From Mangrovimicrobium sediminis (lineage in GTDB: Bacteria > Pseudomonadota > Gammaproteobacteria > Pseudomonadales > Halieaceae): DNA of 64,000 nucleotides. Below the pieces are notes generated by a model, which was given only the letters and a program-made list of their open reading frames with translations, was not told where the DNA came from and made no database searches. The stretch is from contig NZ_SRLE01000005.1 of the NCBI RefSeq assembly GCF_004745945.1, forward strand, positions 372,001 through 436,000, written 5' to 3'. Below, piece by piece: positions 8,766-16,701 of this stretch (its first letter is position 1; every line of letters begins with the position of its first letter). The translations under genes and the position numbers were made by a program.

Positions 8766-10352
8766 ATGACTCCCGCACAAAGCACGACCGCGCCCGGCGA
8801 CGGCCCCGCCCGCACGTTGCGGCTGATCCTTGGCGACCAGCTCAACGCGGCGCATTCCTGGTATCGCCAGCGCGACCCGGACACCCTCTACCTGATCGCC
8901 GAACTGCGCCAGGAAACCGACTACACCAGGCACCACGTGCAGAAGGTCTGCGCGTTCTTCGCTGCCATGCGTGCCTTCGCCGCAGCGCTCGAGCAGGCCG
9001 GGCACCGCGTGCTGCATCTCACCCTGGACGCGACCGCCGACTGCGCGGACCTGCCAGCGCTGTTGCGCCAGTGCCTGGAGCGCTACCACTGCAGGCACTT
9101 CGAGTACCAGCGACCGGACGAGTACCGTCTTGCGCAGCAACTGGCTGCGCTGGCGCGGGACCTCGAGGTGACCAGCGCCTGCTGCGACAGCGAGCATTTC
9201 CTGCTGCCGTTCGAGGAACTCGGCGACTACGTGAAGCCGGCGAAGAGCGTGCGCATGGAGGGTTTCTACCGCAAGCTGCGCCGCCGGTTTCGCTACCTCA
9301 TGGATGGCGAGGAACCGGTCGGCGGACGCTGGAACTACGACAGCGAGAACCGCGAGTCGCTGTCGGCGCAGGACATCCAGGCGCTGCCTGAACCGCTGCT
9401 GTTCAGCAACCCGGTCGGGGACATTCTCGAGCGGCTCGCCGCCCACGGTGTGGAAACCTTCGGCCGGCCCGAAGCGCAGCTGCCCTGGCCGGTCACCCGC
9501 GAGCAGGCGCGGCAGTTGCTGCGTTTTTTCTGCGAGACCTGCCTGCCGCACTTCGGCACCTTCCAGGACGCGATGACCGCGCAATCGCCCCACGCCTGGA
9601 GCCTGTACCACTCGCGCCTGAGTTTTGCCCTGAACGCCAAGCTACTCTCGCCGCGCGAGGTGCTCGACGCCGCCGTGGCGCGCTGGCAGACACCGGACAC
9701 CGGGGTCGGCATCAGCCAGGTGGAGGGCTTCGTGCGGCAGATTCTCGGCTGGCGCGAGTACGTGCGCGCGATGTACTGGATCAACATGCCGGACTATGCG
9801 GCGCGCAACGCGCTGGATGCGCAGCGCGCGCTGCCGGCGTGGTTCTGGACCGGCGAGACGCGCATGAACTGCCTGCGCCAGGCCATCGGCCAGTCGCTGC
9901 AGTACGCCTACGCCCACCACATCCAGCGCCTGATGATCACCGGTAACTTCGCCCTGCTGGCCGGTATCGACCCGGATGCGGTGGACGCCTGGTACCTGGG
10001 CGTTTATATCGACGCCATCGAGTGGGTGGAACTACCCAACACCCGCGGCATGGCGCTGTTCGCCGACGGCGGCTGGATCGCCTCCAAGCCCTACGCTGCC
10101 AGCGGCAACTATGTGAATCGCATGAGCGACTATTGCCGGGACTGCCACTACGCGGTGCGCGGCAAGACGCAGGCGGACGCCTGCCCGCTCAACAGCCTCT
10201 ACTGGCATTTCATCGACCGCCACGCCGCGCGGCTGGCGGGCAACCAGCGCATGGCCCTGCCGTTGAAAAACTGGCAACGGCAAGCCGCCGATGAACGGGA
10301 ACGCATCCTGCGGCGTGCTGAAGACGTGTTGGCCTCGATCGAGGTGCTGTGA
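8766..10352 (+). CDS. Fe-S bacterial cryptochrome / (6-4) photolyase
   Basis: A 528-residue FAD-dependent photolyase of the Fe-S cluster (FeS-BCP, PhrB-like) branch, which repairs UV (6-4) photoproducts with blue light. The N-terminal LILGDQLN (about residues 20-27) is the hallmark of this branch. The C-terminal half has the FAD-binding region around HHIQRLMITGNFALL and a Cys set (one in RMNCLRQ, three in YCRDCHYAVRGKTQADAC) that matches the four ligands of a 4Fe-4S cluster. Length fits the family. The start is the first ATG before the conserved strand. No lycopene/ribolumazine partner gene is close by. Specificity for (6-4) over cyclobutane lesions is inferred from family membership. Confidence 0.92.
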   Translation: MTPAQSTTAPGDGPARTLRLILGDQLNAAHSWYRQRDPDTLYLIAELRQETDYTRHHVQKVCAFFAAMRAFAAALEQAGHRVLHLTLDATADCADLPALLRQCLERYHCRHFEYQRPDEYRLAQQLAALARDLEVTSACCDSEHFLLPFEELGDYVKPAKSVRMEGFYRKLRRRFRYLMDGEEPVGGRWNYDSENRESLSAQDIQALPEPLLFSNPVGDILERLAAHGVETFGRPEAQLPWPVTREQARQLLRFFCETCLPHFGTFQDAMTAQSPHAWSLYHSRLSFALNAKLLSPREVLDAAVARWQTPDTGVGISQVEGFVRQILGWREYVRAMYWINMPDYAARNALDAQRALPAWFWTGETRMNCLRQAIGQSLQYAYAHHIQRLMITGNFALLAGIDPDAVDAWYLGVYIDAIEWVELPNTRGMALFADGGWIASKPYAASGNYVNRMSDYCRDCHYAVRGKTQADACPLNSLYWHFIDRHAARLAGNQRMALPLKNWQRQAADERERILRRAEDVLASIEVL

Positions 10353-10429
10353 GGCCGTGGCCTCGCCGGGACCTGCAGCGAAACCGCGATCCAGCCTTGC
10401 CCGCTGACTTCCAGGCTGGCGGACACCGC

Positions 10430-10795
10430 TCAGGCGGTTTCCGCCTCCACGGGCAGCGGCGGCAGCACCAGCGGCGGCAGGCCGTGGGCGGCCCGCGCCC
10501 GGTCGCAGTCAGCGTTTTCCTGGCCGTCTTCGCCGCTGCGCTGAAAGTCGCGACAGGGACTCGGCCGGTTGTCGTAGATTGTGCAGCGCACGGCGCCGCC
10601 CACATCGCCCAGCAGGGCGGTACAGCGCGGCGCGGGATTGTTGGTCCCGCTCATGCAGCTGCGCAGGGGGCCACACTGTTCGGTGAGATTGTCGGGTACG
10701 CCGCCGCCTGCGCCCTGTGTCTCGCCCCAGTAGAAGGACACACGGAAGAACGCGCAGCAGGCACCGCAGGTCAGGCACGGTGAAGTGCTACTCAT
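10430..10795 (-). CDS. YkgJ-type CxxCxxCC cysteine-cluster protein
   Basis: A 121-residue cytoplasmic protein whose N-terminus carries the CLTCGACC cluster (residues about 7-14) and later Cys ([24 protein letters not shown]), the pattern of the PF03692 family, thought to bind zinc or an iron-sulfur centre. I chose the ATG at 10795 because the cluster begins immediately after it in homologues; an upstream in-frame extension has no coding character. The biochemical role of the family is not established. It converges on the photolyase gene with 77 bp between the stops. Confidence 0.85.
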   Translation of the reverse strand: MSSTSPCLTCGACCAFFRVSFYWGETQGAGGGVPDNLTEQCGPLRSCMSGTNNPAPRCTALLGDVGGAVRCTIYDNRPSPCRDFQRSGEDGQENADCDRARAAHGLPPLVLPPLPVEAETA

Positions 10796-11102
10796 GGATA
10801 AAAGACTCAAGCGTTTCAACTGGCGAGACAAAACGCGTGCGGCCGGACAGCGCATGCGCCAGGACTGGCGCGGGTAGACCGGGAAGGTCAGACAGGTGGC
10901 TACGCCCTTCGGGTCGCTCAGGGGAACCCCCATCCCGAAGTGGCGGCAAAATTATCAGCTTCCAGGCCACCCGGCAAGAGGTGCGACCTCCGCCGCCAGC
11001 CGGTTCCAGGATACATTAGAAAGTGCTAATATTTGTGCGCACTGATCGGTCAGTATGCGCGGAAGTCGGCGTTTTGCGGCCGCCGGCAACGGGAGTCCCA
11101 GT
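10796..11102. promoter_or_regulatory. Upstream region of persulfide locus with two palindromes
   Basis: This 307-bp gap has no gene. Near its right end are ttagaaagtgctaa (11016-11029, arms ttag/ctaa) and actgatcggtcagt (11041-11054, arms actga/tcagt), 49-87 bases before the persulfide dioxygenase start. Closely spaced palindromes here fit an operator region; ArsR-type sulfide sensors (BigR/SqrR) commonly control such loci, but none is encoded here. Confidence 0.4.
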
Positions 11103-11852
11103 ATGATTTTTCGCCAGTTGTTCGAGCCTTTGTCCAGTACCTATACCTACCTGCTCGGCTGCGAACGCACCGGCCAGGCACTGCTGGTCGACCCGGTTTA
11201 CCCGACCTGGGAGCGCGACCTGCAGGTATTGGAGACACTGGGGCTGACGCTGTCCTTTACGCTGGAAACCCACGTGCATGCGGACCACATCACATCCGCA
11301 CGCAAACTGCGCGAGGCGGTGGGTAGCCAGGTGGTATTCCCCGCTGCATCCGCCGCGGCGTGTCCGGACCTGCAGGTGCGCGATAACGAGATGTTCGTGA
11401 TGGGCGATGTCGCGCTGCGTGTGTTGTACACCCCGGGCCACACCGACGACCATCACTGCTACCAGTTCCACGACCGCCTGCTGACCGGCGACGCCTTGCT
11501 CATCGACGGCTGCGGCAGGACGGACTTCCAGAACGGCAGTGCCGAAGACCTCTACGCCAGCATCAGCCAGCGGCTGTTCACCCTGCCCGACGACACCCTG
11601 GTCTACCCCGGCCATGACTACCAGCAGCGCCGGGTCTCCAGCATCGCGCAGGAAAAGGCGCGCAACCCGCGCCTGGGCGGCGGGCGCTCGCTGCCCGAAT
11701 TCATCGAGATCATGGATAACCTGGACCTGGCCTACCCGAAATTCATCGACTACGCGGTGCCCGGCAACCGCCAGTGCGGCGAGTGCCCCAGCGACCTGCC
11801 GGAGAAACTCGAGGCTTACTGCGACAGCATGACCGAGAGCCCGCAGGGCTGA
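11103..11852 (+). CDS. ETHE1-like persulfide dioxygenase
   Basis: A 249-residue metallo-beta-lactamase-fold mononuclear iron enzyme that oxidises glutathione persulfide to sulfite in sulfide detoxification. The metal-binding motif HVHADH is at residues 57-62, with later ligands in YTPGHTDDHH, LTGDALLIDGCGRTDF and YPGHDY. The GCGRTDFQ signature separates ETHE1/Blh-type persulfide dioxygenases from glyoxalase II. An additional in-frame ATG 48 bases upstream precedes no conserved sequence, so 11103 was chosen. The gene lies 3 bases before a TauE-type exporter, which would remove the sulfite formed, and next to YeeE-type sulfur transporters; together these form a recognisable persulfide-handling locus. 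Confidence 0.9.
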   Translation: MIFRQLFEPLSSTYTYLLGCERTGQALLVDPVYPTWERDLQVLETLGLTLSFTLETHVHADHITSARKLREAVGSQVVFPAASAAACPDLQVRDNEMFVMGDVALRVLYTPGHTDDHHCYQFHDRLLTGDALLIDGCGRTDFQNGSAEDLYASISQRLFTLPDDTLVYPGHDYQQRRVSSIAQEKARNPRLGGGRSLPEFIEIMDNLDLAYPKFIDYAVPGNRQCGECPSDLPEKLEAYCDSMTESPQG

Positions 11853-11855
11853 GCC

Positions 11856-12689
11856 ATGCTCGAACTGCTACCACTGCTGTTTGGCCTGGTTGTCGGCCTG
11901 GCGCTGGGGCTGACCGGTGGCGGCGGCTCCGTGTTCGCCATACCCCTGCTGGTGTTCGGGTTGCACATGAACGTGCACGAGGCGGTCACCCTGTCCCTGG
12001 CCACGGTCACCGTGGTGGCGGCGATCGGCTGCAGCAACGCCGCGCGCAACCGGCTGGTGGATTTTCGCGCCGGCGGCATTTTCGCCCTGGCGGGCATTGT
12101 CGCCGCGCCCTTCGGCGTGATGCTGGCGGACCGGTTGAGTGAGAAGAACCTGTTGCTGGCGTTCAGCGTGCTGGTCATCGCGGTGGCGCTGACCATGTGG
12201 CGCAAGGCCAGTCGCAACGCCGTCAACAGCCGGGTAGTGCGGGCCAACTTCGTCGACCCCGCGGCGCCCGAGGGCGGCGCGATCTGCCAGTTGAACCCGG
12301 ACACGGCCGCGCTGCGCCTGACCGCGCCGTGCAGCGTGGTACTGGCGTTCACCGGTCTCATCACCGGCGTGTTGTCCGGCCTGTTCGGGGTCGGCGGGGG
12401 GTTTGTTATCGTGCCGGCACTGACCTTCGTCACCCAGCTCTCGATTCACCGGGCGGTGGCGACCTCGCTGTTTGTCATCGCCCTGGTGGGCGGTTCCGGT
12501 GTGGTGTCGGGGTTCGTCGCCGGGCGCGAGATTCCCTGGCTTATAGCCGGCATTTTCCTGGTCGGCGGCGTGGGCGGCCTGTTCGCCGGACAACTTGTCG
12601 CCAGCCGGCTCGCCGGGCCGACCCTGCAGAAGACCTTCGCGGTTTCCATGCTGGTGCTGGGCGTGGTAACCATTGCCGCCAAGCTCTAG
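11856..12689 (+). CDS. Sulfite exporter TauE/SafE family protein
   Basis: A 277-residue inner-membrane permease with two homologous halves. Glycine-rich segments LGLTGGGGSVFAIPLL (about residues 20-35) and LSGLFGVGGGFVIVPAL (about 175-191) are the paired TauE signature. The start is 3 bases after the persulfide dioxygenase stop, so the two genes are almost certainly co-transcribed and probably translationally coupled. Context makes sulfite or another sulfur oxoanion the likely substrate. Its 3' end converges on the YeeE-type genes with only 10 bp between stops. Confidence 0.9.
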   Translation: MLELLPLLFGLVVGLALGLTGGGGSVFAIPLLVFGLHMNVHEAVTLSLATVTVVAAIGCSNAARNRLVDFRAGGIFALAGIVAAPFGVMLADRLSEKNLLLAFSVLVIAVALTMWRKASRNAVNSRVVRANFVDPAAPEGGAICQLNPDTAALRLTAPCSVVLAFTGLITGVLSGLFGVGGGFVIVPALTFVTQLSIHRAVATSLFVIALVGGSGVVSGFVAGREIPWLIAGIFLVGGVGGLFAGQLVASRLAGPTLQKTFAVSMLVLGVVTIAAKL

Positions 12690-12699
12690 CCCGGTAGAA

Positions 12700-13128
12700 T
12701 CAGTCCCGCTTGCCGGAGAACCAGCGCCCCTGGACGTACGCGCCGGCGAGCATGCCGCCCACGCACCACAGCAGCGGCCAGTTGCCGGCGCCGAGTCCGG
12801 CGATCGCCGGCCCCGGGCAGACCCCGCTGAGCCCCCAGCCCACGCCAAACAGCGCCGCACCGCCGAGGGTGCGCCGCATGGTCTCGTCCGGCCGCAGGCG
12901 GAACGCCTGCGCAAACAGCGGCCGACGCAGCAGGCGCGGTGCCAGCTGGTAGACCAGCAGCGTGGTCCCAGTCGCGGCGCACAACACCAGCAACAGGCCG
13001 AGGTCGTCAAAGCGCAGGAAGCTGAGGACAACCTCCGGCTGGATCATGGTGGCCAGCGACAGGCCGAAGCCGAACAGCGCGCCGCAGGCGAGCACCGTGG
13101 CAGAGAACGCAAAACCGCGCGAGTTCAC
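12700..13128 (-). CDS. YeeE/YedE-type (DUF6691) half-transporter
   Basis: A 142-residue membrane protein with about four transmembrane segments and the conserved GVGWGLSGVCPGPAIAGLGAG region (about residues 94-114) containing the key Cys of YeeE-type sulfur transporters. It is one of two half-size subunits, like PmpB/PmpA pairs, that together resemble a full-length YeeE. The GTG start overlaps the stop of the upstream partner by 4 bases (13125-13128), a sign of coupled translation. A role in uptake of thiosulfate or another sulfur compound is inferred from family and from the neighbouring persulfide dioxygenase. Confidence 0.85.
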   Translation of the reverse strand: MNSRGFAFSATVLACGALFGFGLSLATMIQPEVVLSFLRFDDLGLLLVLCAATGTTLLVYQLAPRLLRRPLFAQAFRLRPDETMRRTLGGAALFGVGWGLSGVCPGPAIAGLGAGNWPLLWCVGGMLAGAYVQGRWFSGKRD

Positions 13129-13589
13129 AGCCCCAGCCCCCGCACCAGTTGCGCGGTGATAATGGCGACGCCGAGGAACACCAGCACCGCGAGTAGCGAC
13201 AGCAGGTTGAGGCTGGCGACACCGCAGATGCCATGGCCGGAGGTGCAGCCGTTACCCAGGCGCGCGCCGAAGCCGGCGATGAAACCGCCGATGAGCAGGT
13301 AGGGCACTGGGATTTCGGTGACCGGCACGGGGTTGCCCAGGCCGTAGCGCCACAGGGCGGCGCCAAGCACCAGGCCTGCGGCGAACAACAGGCGCCAGTT
13401 GCGCGAGCGCAGGAAATCCTCGCGCTGGAAGCCGGGGCAGCGGGAGAACCAGGACCAGACCGTGGAGAACACGGAACTCATGCCGCCGACCAGTCCGGTG
13501 CCCAGGTACAGCGCGCTGACTGCAAGGCCGATCAGCAGGCCGCCGGCCAGGTAGTGCTGCATACCCAGGGGAAAGTAGGTGTCTATCAT
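13125..13589 (-). CDS. YeeE/YedE family sulfur-transport subunit
   Basis: A 154-residue membrane protein, the first gene of the two-subunit YeeE-type unit. It has four hydrophobic segments and the family signature GARLGNGCTSGHGICG at about residues 108-123, with Cys115 and Cys122 that in YeeE relay thiosulfate sulfur through the membrane. It overlaps the downstream half-transporter by 4 bases. The pair converges on the TauE/persulfide dioxygenase operon rather than being in it, so the two arms need separate promoters. Confidence 0.88.
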   Translation of the reverse strand: MIDTYFPLGMQHYLAGGLLIGLAVSALYLGTGLVGGMSSVFSTVWSWFSRCPGFQREDFLRSRNWRLLFAAGLVLGAALWRYGLGNPVPVTEIPVPYLLIGGFIAGFGARLGNGCTSGHGICGVASLNLLSLLAVLVFLGVAIITAQLVRGLGL

Positions 13590-13662
13590 CGCCGCGCCGT
13601 ACCCGGTGGAGAAGGGATGGGCACTTTACACCAGGCCCGGCGGGCTTACCAAGCTGCGGGGT

Positions 13663-14187
13663 TCAGGCCGGCCCGCCGAATACCGGGGCGCCGCGTTCGT
13701 CGAAACTGAGCAGGGTGGTCTGCGCCCAGGGCGGCTCTTCGGTGCGCAGCGCCACCAGCGGTTTCTGCTGGCTCCACTTCATCACGTCCAGGCAGATCTC
13801 GGCGATTTGCGCGGCGCTGAAGTGCTGGTGCAGCTCAGCCTTGAGTGCGTCGTCCGCCCAGGCCGGGCGCATGATGATGGCGTCACACAGGCGCAGGGCG
13901 GCGATCACCGCGGGCGGGAAATCGCTGGTTTCGTAGCGGGCTATCTTGCGCTGCATGGCCTCGTCGAAACCCGCTTCCTGGGCGTCGCGCAGCCGCAGTG
14001 AGCCGCAGATACGGCAGTCGTGAATCTGCGCGCAACGCAGGCGTACGATCTCAGTGGTCAGCGGGTCCAGGGTATTCGCCCTCACCACCGCATTGGCGAA
14101 TTCTCCCATGGCCTGTTCCAGCGGGCCGCCCACGGAATCGCCGGCGGTCAGCTCCGCGGCCGCGAGCCTGGGCTGATGCCCGCTCAC
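13663..14187 (-). CDS. AhpD/carboxymuconolactone-decarboxylase-like protein
   Basis: A 174-residue all-helical protein with the LDPLTTEIVRLRCAQIHDCRICGSLRLRD region typical of the CMD/AhpD superfamily; CRIC is at residues 58-61. AhpD uses such a Cys pair for peroxidase or thiol-disulfide chemistry, but the usual following His is not in the standard place, so activity is uncertain. The GTG start overlaps the stop of the preceding gene by 4 bases (14184-14187). The two genes are co-translated, and their products probably form one functional unit. Confidence 0.75.
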   Translation of the reverse strand: MSGHQPRLAAAELTAGDSVGGPLEQAMGEFANAVVRANTLDPLTTEIVRLRCAQIHDCRICGSLRLRDAQEAGFDEAMQRKIARYETSDFPPAVIAALRLCDAIIMRPAWADDALKAELHQHFSAAQIAEICLDVMKWSQQKPLVALRTEEPPWAQTTLLSFDERGAPVFGGPA

Positions 14188-14549
14188 GGCAGCACCCGCG
14201 GCATGACCAGTTGCAGGCGGTAGTGCATGTCGATGGCGTAGAGCGCGCAGAAAAACTTGTAGATGGTGTCCGCCGATTCGAACTCGCGCAGTCGTGCCAC
14301 CTGGTCGTCCTCGAGGGTGCTGACCGAGGTGACGAACTGTTCCGTCGCCGCCAGGAACGCCTGCTCGCGCGGCGTGAGCGCGCGCGGCGGCTGCCATGAA
14401 TGGTCTGTGAGAATGCTCTCGATGCAGGCGGTGCACAGGGCCAGCAGCTCATCGTCCAGGGTCGCGCGCGCCTCGACCATCAGCGCGTCGAGTGCGGCCA
14501 GTGGCGCCGGGTGGTCAGCTCCGAGCAGTGCTTCCAGGGTGATGGTCAT
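14184..14549 (-). CDS. Hypothetical helical partner of the CMD-like protein
   Basis: A 121-residue acidic, mostly helical cytoplasmic protein without a signal peptide. I do not recognise a named domain. The segment ALTPREQAFLAATEQFVTSV (about residues 56-75) resembles the helix that precedes the catalytic pair in peroxidase-related CMD proteins, so this may be the N-terminal half of a protein that is a single chain in other bacteria. It overlaps the downstream CMD-like gene by 4 bases (GTGA), which supports a joint function. The ATG at 14549 was chosen; sequence upstream is not conserved-looking. Confidence 0.65.
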   Translation of the reverse strand: MTITLEALLGADHPAPLAALDALMVEARATLDDELLALCTACIESILTDHSWQPPRALTPREQAFLAATEQFVTSVSTLEDDQVARLREFESADTIYKFFCALYAIDMHYRLQLVMPRVLP

Positions 14550-14664
14550 GGCTGCCTGCACTCGGGTTTGGGAAAGCCACCATAGCAGTGCCGAGGCGGC
14601 GCGGTGTGATGAACGGCGGCCGCTAGCGGTCGCGACAGGTGGTGTGCGATGTTTTCCACGGTTT

Positions 14665-16605
14665 CTACTCCCCGGCTTCCGGTGCGGCGACTTCGTAGAC
14701 CAGCAGCACGCCGCCGGGCATCTTGCCGGCGAAGCCGTAGCCGCTGTTGGTGACCAGCCGGCCGCCGACAGCAATCACCGAGGCACTGCCGCCGATGGAG
14801 CCGCCGCTGGCGCTGGCGCCGCTCACGGTCTGAAACTCGCGCGCGGTGTCGGCCTCCCAGAGCACGCTGCCATCGCGGATATCGTAGACCCGCAGATAGC
14901 CGTCGTTGGCGCCGGCAAACAGTAATTGCGAGGTGATGCCGGGCACGGTCTGGTTGCCGGGGTAGCAGGCCGGGCGTCCCCGGCACACGTCGTCCGGCGC
15001 CGGCGATTGCCAGCGGTAGTCGCCGCTGGCCACGTCCAGCGCGTAGAGTCCGGGACGGGCGGGGATGGCGTAGCTGCGCCCGTCCGGCACGTCGCTGACG
15101 GGCACGTAGAGTACGCCATCGTGGGCGGCCAGACCGAACAGGATGCCGCCGACCACGCCGCCGCGGCCCACGCGTTTCTTCCACACCAGCTTGCCGGTGT
15201 CGGGGTCGACGGCTACCACCTGGCCCGCCTTGTCCGCGGCCACCACCAGCGCCTTGCCGTCGCTACCGGTGGCCAGCACCGGGCTGGAGCCGAAGTCCAC
15301 ATCGGGACCGTCTTCCTCCGGGCAGTTGTGTTGCACGAGCTCGGCGCAGGAGCCGTTCCAGGCGTCATCCGCCGTCGCCTGGTAGTGCCAGCGGGTGGCG
15401 CCGGTTTTCATGTCGATGGCGACAATGCTGTCACTGAGTCCGGTGGCCGGGCTGGAGTAGTTGTCGCCGGTGGATACGTAGACCAGGCCGCGCTGCTCAT
15501 CGACCAGCGGCACTGTCCAGATCGGTACCCCCGAGGGACCGAACTGCTGCGCACCGGACGCATTCCTGCCGCGCGGTTGCGGCGACGGGACCAGCCAGGT
15601 GCGGAACTTCTCCTCGCCGCTGGCCGGGTCCAGCGCGACCAGCGCCCCGCGGAAGGTGCAGCAGGGGTAGGTGGGGTCGCTGGCGGTGCCTTCCTCCAGC
15701 GACGAGGTGGGTACGAACAGGGTGTCCGCGGTGAGCGCCGCCGTGCCGCTCAGGGTCAGTGCCGGGTGCTCGTCCATGCGCTTGCGCCACACCAGCTCGC
15801 CGCTGCGCGCGCGAATCGCGTACTGGAAGCCGATGATGTCGCCGAAGAACAGCAGCGGGTCCGCCGCCGCGTCGCCCGGGTTCCAGTGTTCGATCAGCAC
15901 CCCGGTCTTGATCTCGGCGGAGGCCTGGAAGGTCCAGTGGGCGCAGCCGCTGTCCAGGTCCAGTGCGTACAGAGTGCCGGACTGGCTGCCCACGAACAGC
16001 GTGTCGCCCGCGACCAGCGGCTGCGAGCGGGCGCGCACCGCACCGGGGAATGCCAGCGCATACTTGAGTTGCAGCCGGCCGACGTTGTCGCGCGTGATGC
16101 CCGCGTAGTCGTCGGGTATGAAATGGCTATGGCCGGCATCAAAACCCCAGCCGCGCAGGACGGGCAGCGCGTCGAGCTCTGGCGTCGCGCTTGCGCACAT
16201 CACTGTCGTGTCGGCGTTGTCGCCGCTGCCCAGTCCGCGCGAGGTCAGGTACTGGGCGACCGCCTGTTTTTCTTCCAGCGACAGGGCCTCGGCCTGGGTG
16301 CGCATGACGCCCTCGGTAAGTGCCTTGAGTATCGACTCCGGGGTCATGAAGGCGAGGATGAAACGCTGCGGTGCGCGGTTCAGGCCGTGTTCGTGGCAGC
16401 TGACGCAAACCGTGTTGTAGACCTTCTCACCCAGGGCGGCGGTGCCCGGGTCCAGGTTCGCGGTGATGTCCTTGTAGCTTTCCGATTGCGCCCGCGCGGC
16501 GGGGTCATGCGTCGGCGCGGCGAGTGCTGCATGGGCCAGCAGCGCGCTGGTAGCGAGCGCGGCGACAAGGCCGCGCGCTAAGCCTGCGAGGACGGGTGCG
16601 ATCAT
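14665..16605 (-). CDS. Cytochrome c-PQQ propeller dehydrogenase, PVA-dehydrogenase-like
   Basis: A 646-residue periplasmic quinohaemoprotein candidate. Residues 1-30 form a signal peptide. An N-terminal cytochrome c domain follows with CVSCH at 67-71. The rest is an eight-bladed propeller with repeated PQQ-type motifs such as GTLYALDLDSGCAHW and GQVVAVDPDTGKLVW. Haem domain first, then PQQ propeller, is the order of polyvinyl-alcohol dehydrogenase and related secondary-alcohol dehydrogenases; typical methanol-type enzymes have the reverse or no haem. The disulfide-like Cys in the propeller are numerous. Start: ATG at 16605 with a GGGA site. PQQ synthesis genes are not in the window. Substrate unknown. 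Confidence 0.85.
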   Translation of the reverse strand: MIAPVLAGLARGLVAALATSALLAHAALAAPTHDPAARAQSESYKDITANLDPGTAALGEKVYNTVCVSCHEHGLNRAPQRFILAFMTPESILKALTEGVMRTQAEALSLEEKQAVAQYLTSRGLGSGDNADTTVMCASATPELDALPVLRGWGFDAGHSHFIPDDYAGITRDNVGRLQLKYALAFPGAVRARSQPLVAGDTLFVGSQSGTLYALDLDSGCAHWTFQASAEIKTGVLIEHWNPGDAAADPLLFFGDIIGFQYAIRARSGELVWRKRMDEHPALTLSGTAALTADTLFVPTSSLEEGTASDPTYPCCTFRGALVALDPASGEEKFRTWLVPSPQPRGRNASGAQQFGPSGVPIWTVPLVDEQRGLVYVSTGDNYSSPATGLSDSIVAIDMKTGATRWHYQATADDAWNGSCAELVQHNCPEEDGPDVDFGSSPVLATGSDGKALVVAADKAGQVVAVDPDTGKLVWKKRVGRGGVVGGILFGLAAHDGVLYVPVSDVPDGRSYAIPARPGLYALDVASGDYRWQSPAPDDVCRGRPACYPGNQTVPGITSQLLFAGANDGYLRVYDIRDGSVLWEADTAREFQTVSGASASGGSIGGSASVIAVGGRLVTNSGYGFAGKMPGGVLLVYEVAAPEAGE

Positions 16606-16701
16606 TATTATTTCCCGATGGTCGGTGATCGTTTCAGCAGCGACAGTGTACCCGCTGGCAGAAAAAATGCACTGTGCCGGGTGCAATTATTGAGAAGGGT
16701 C

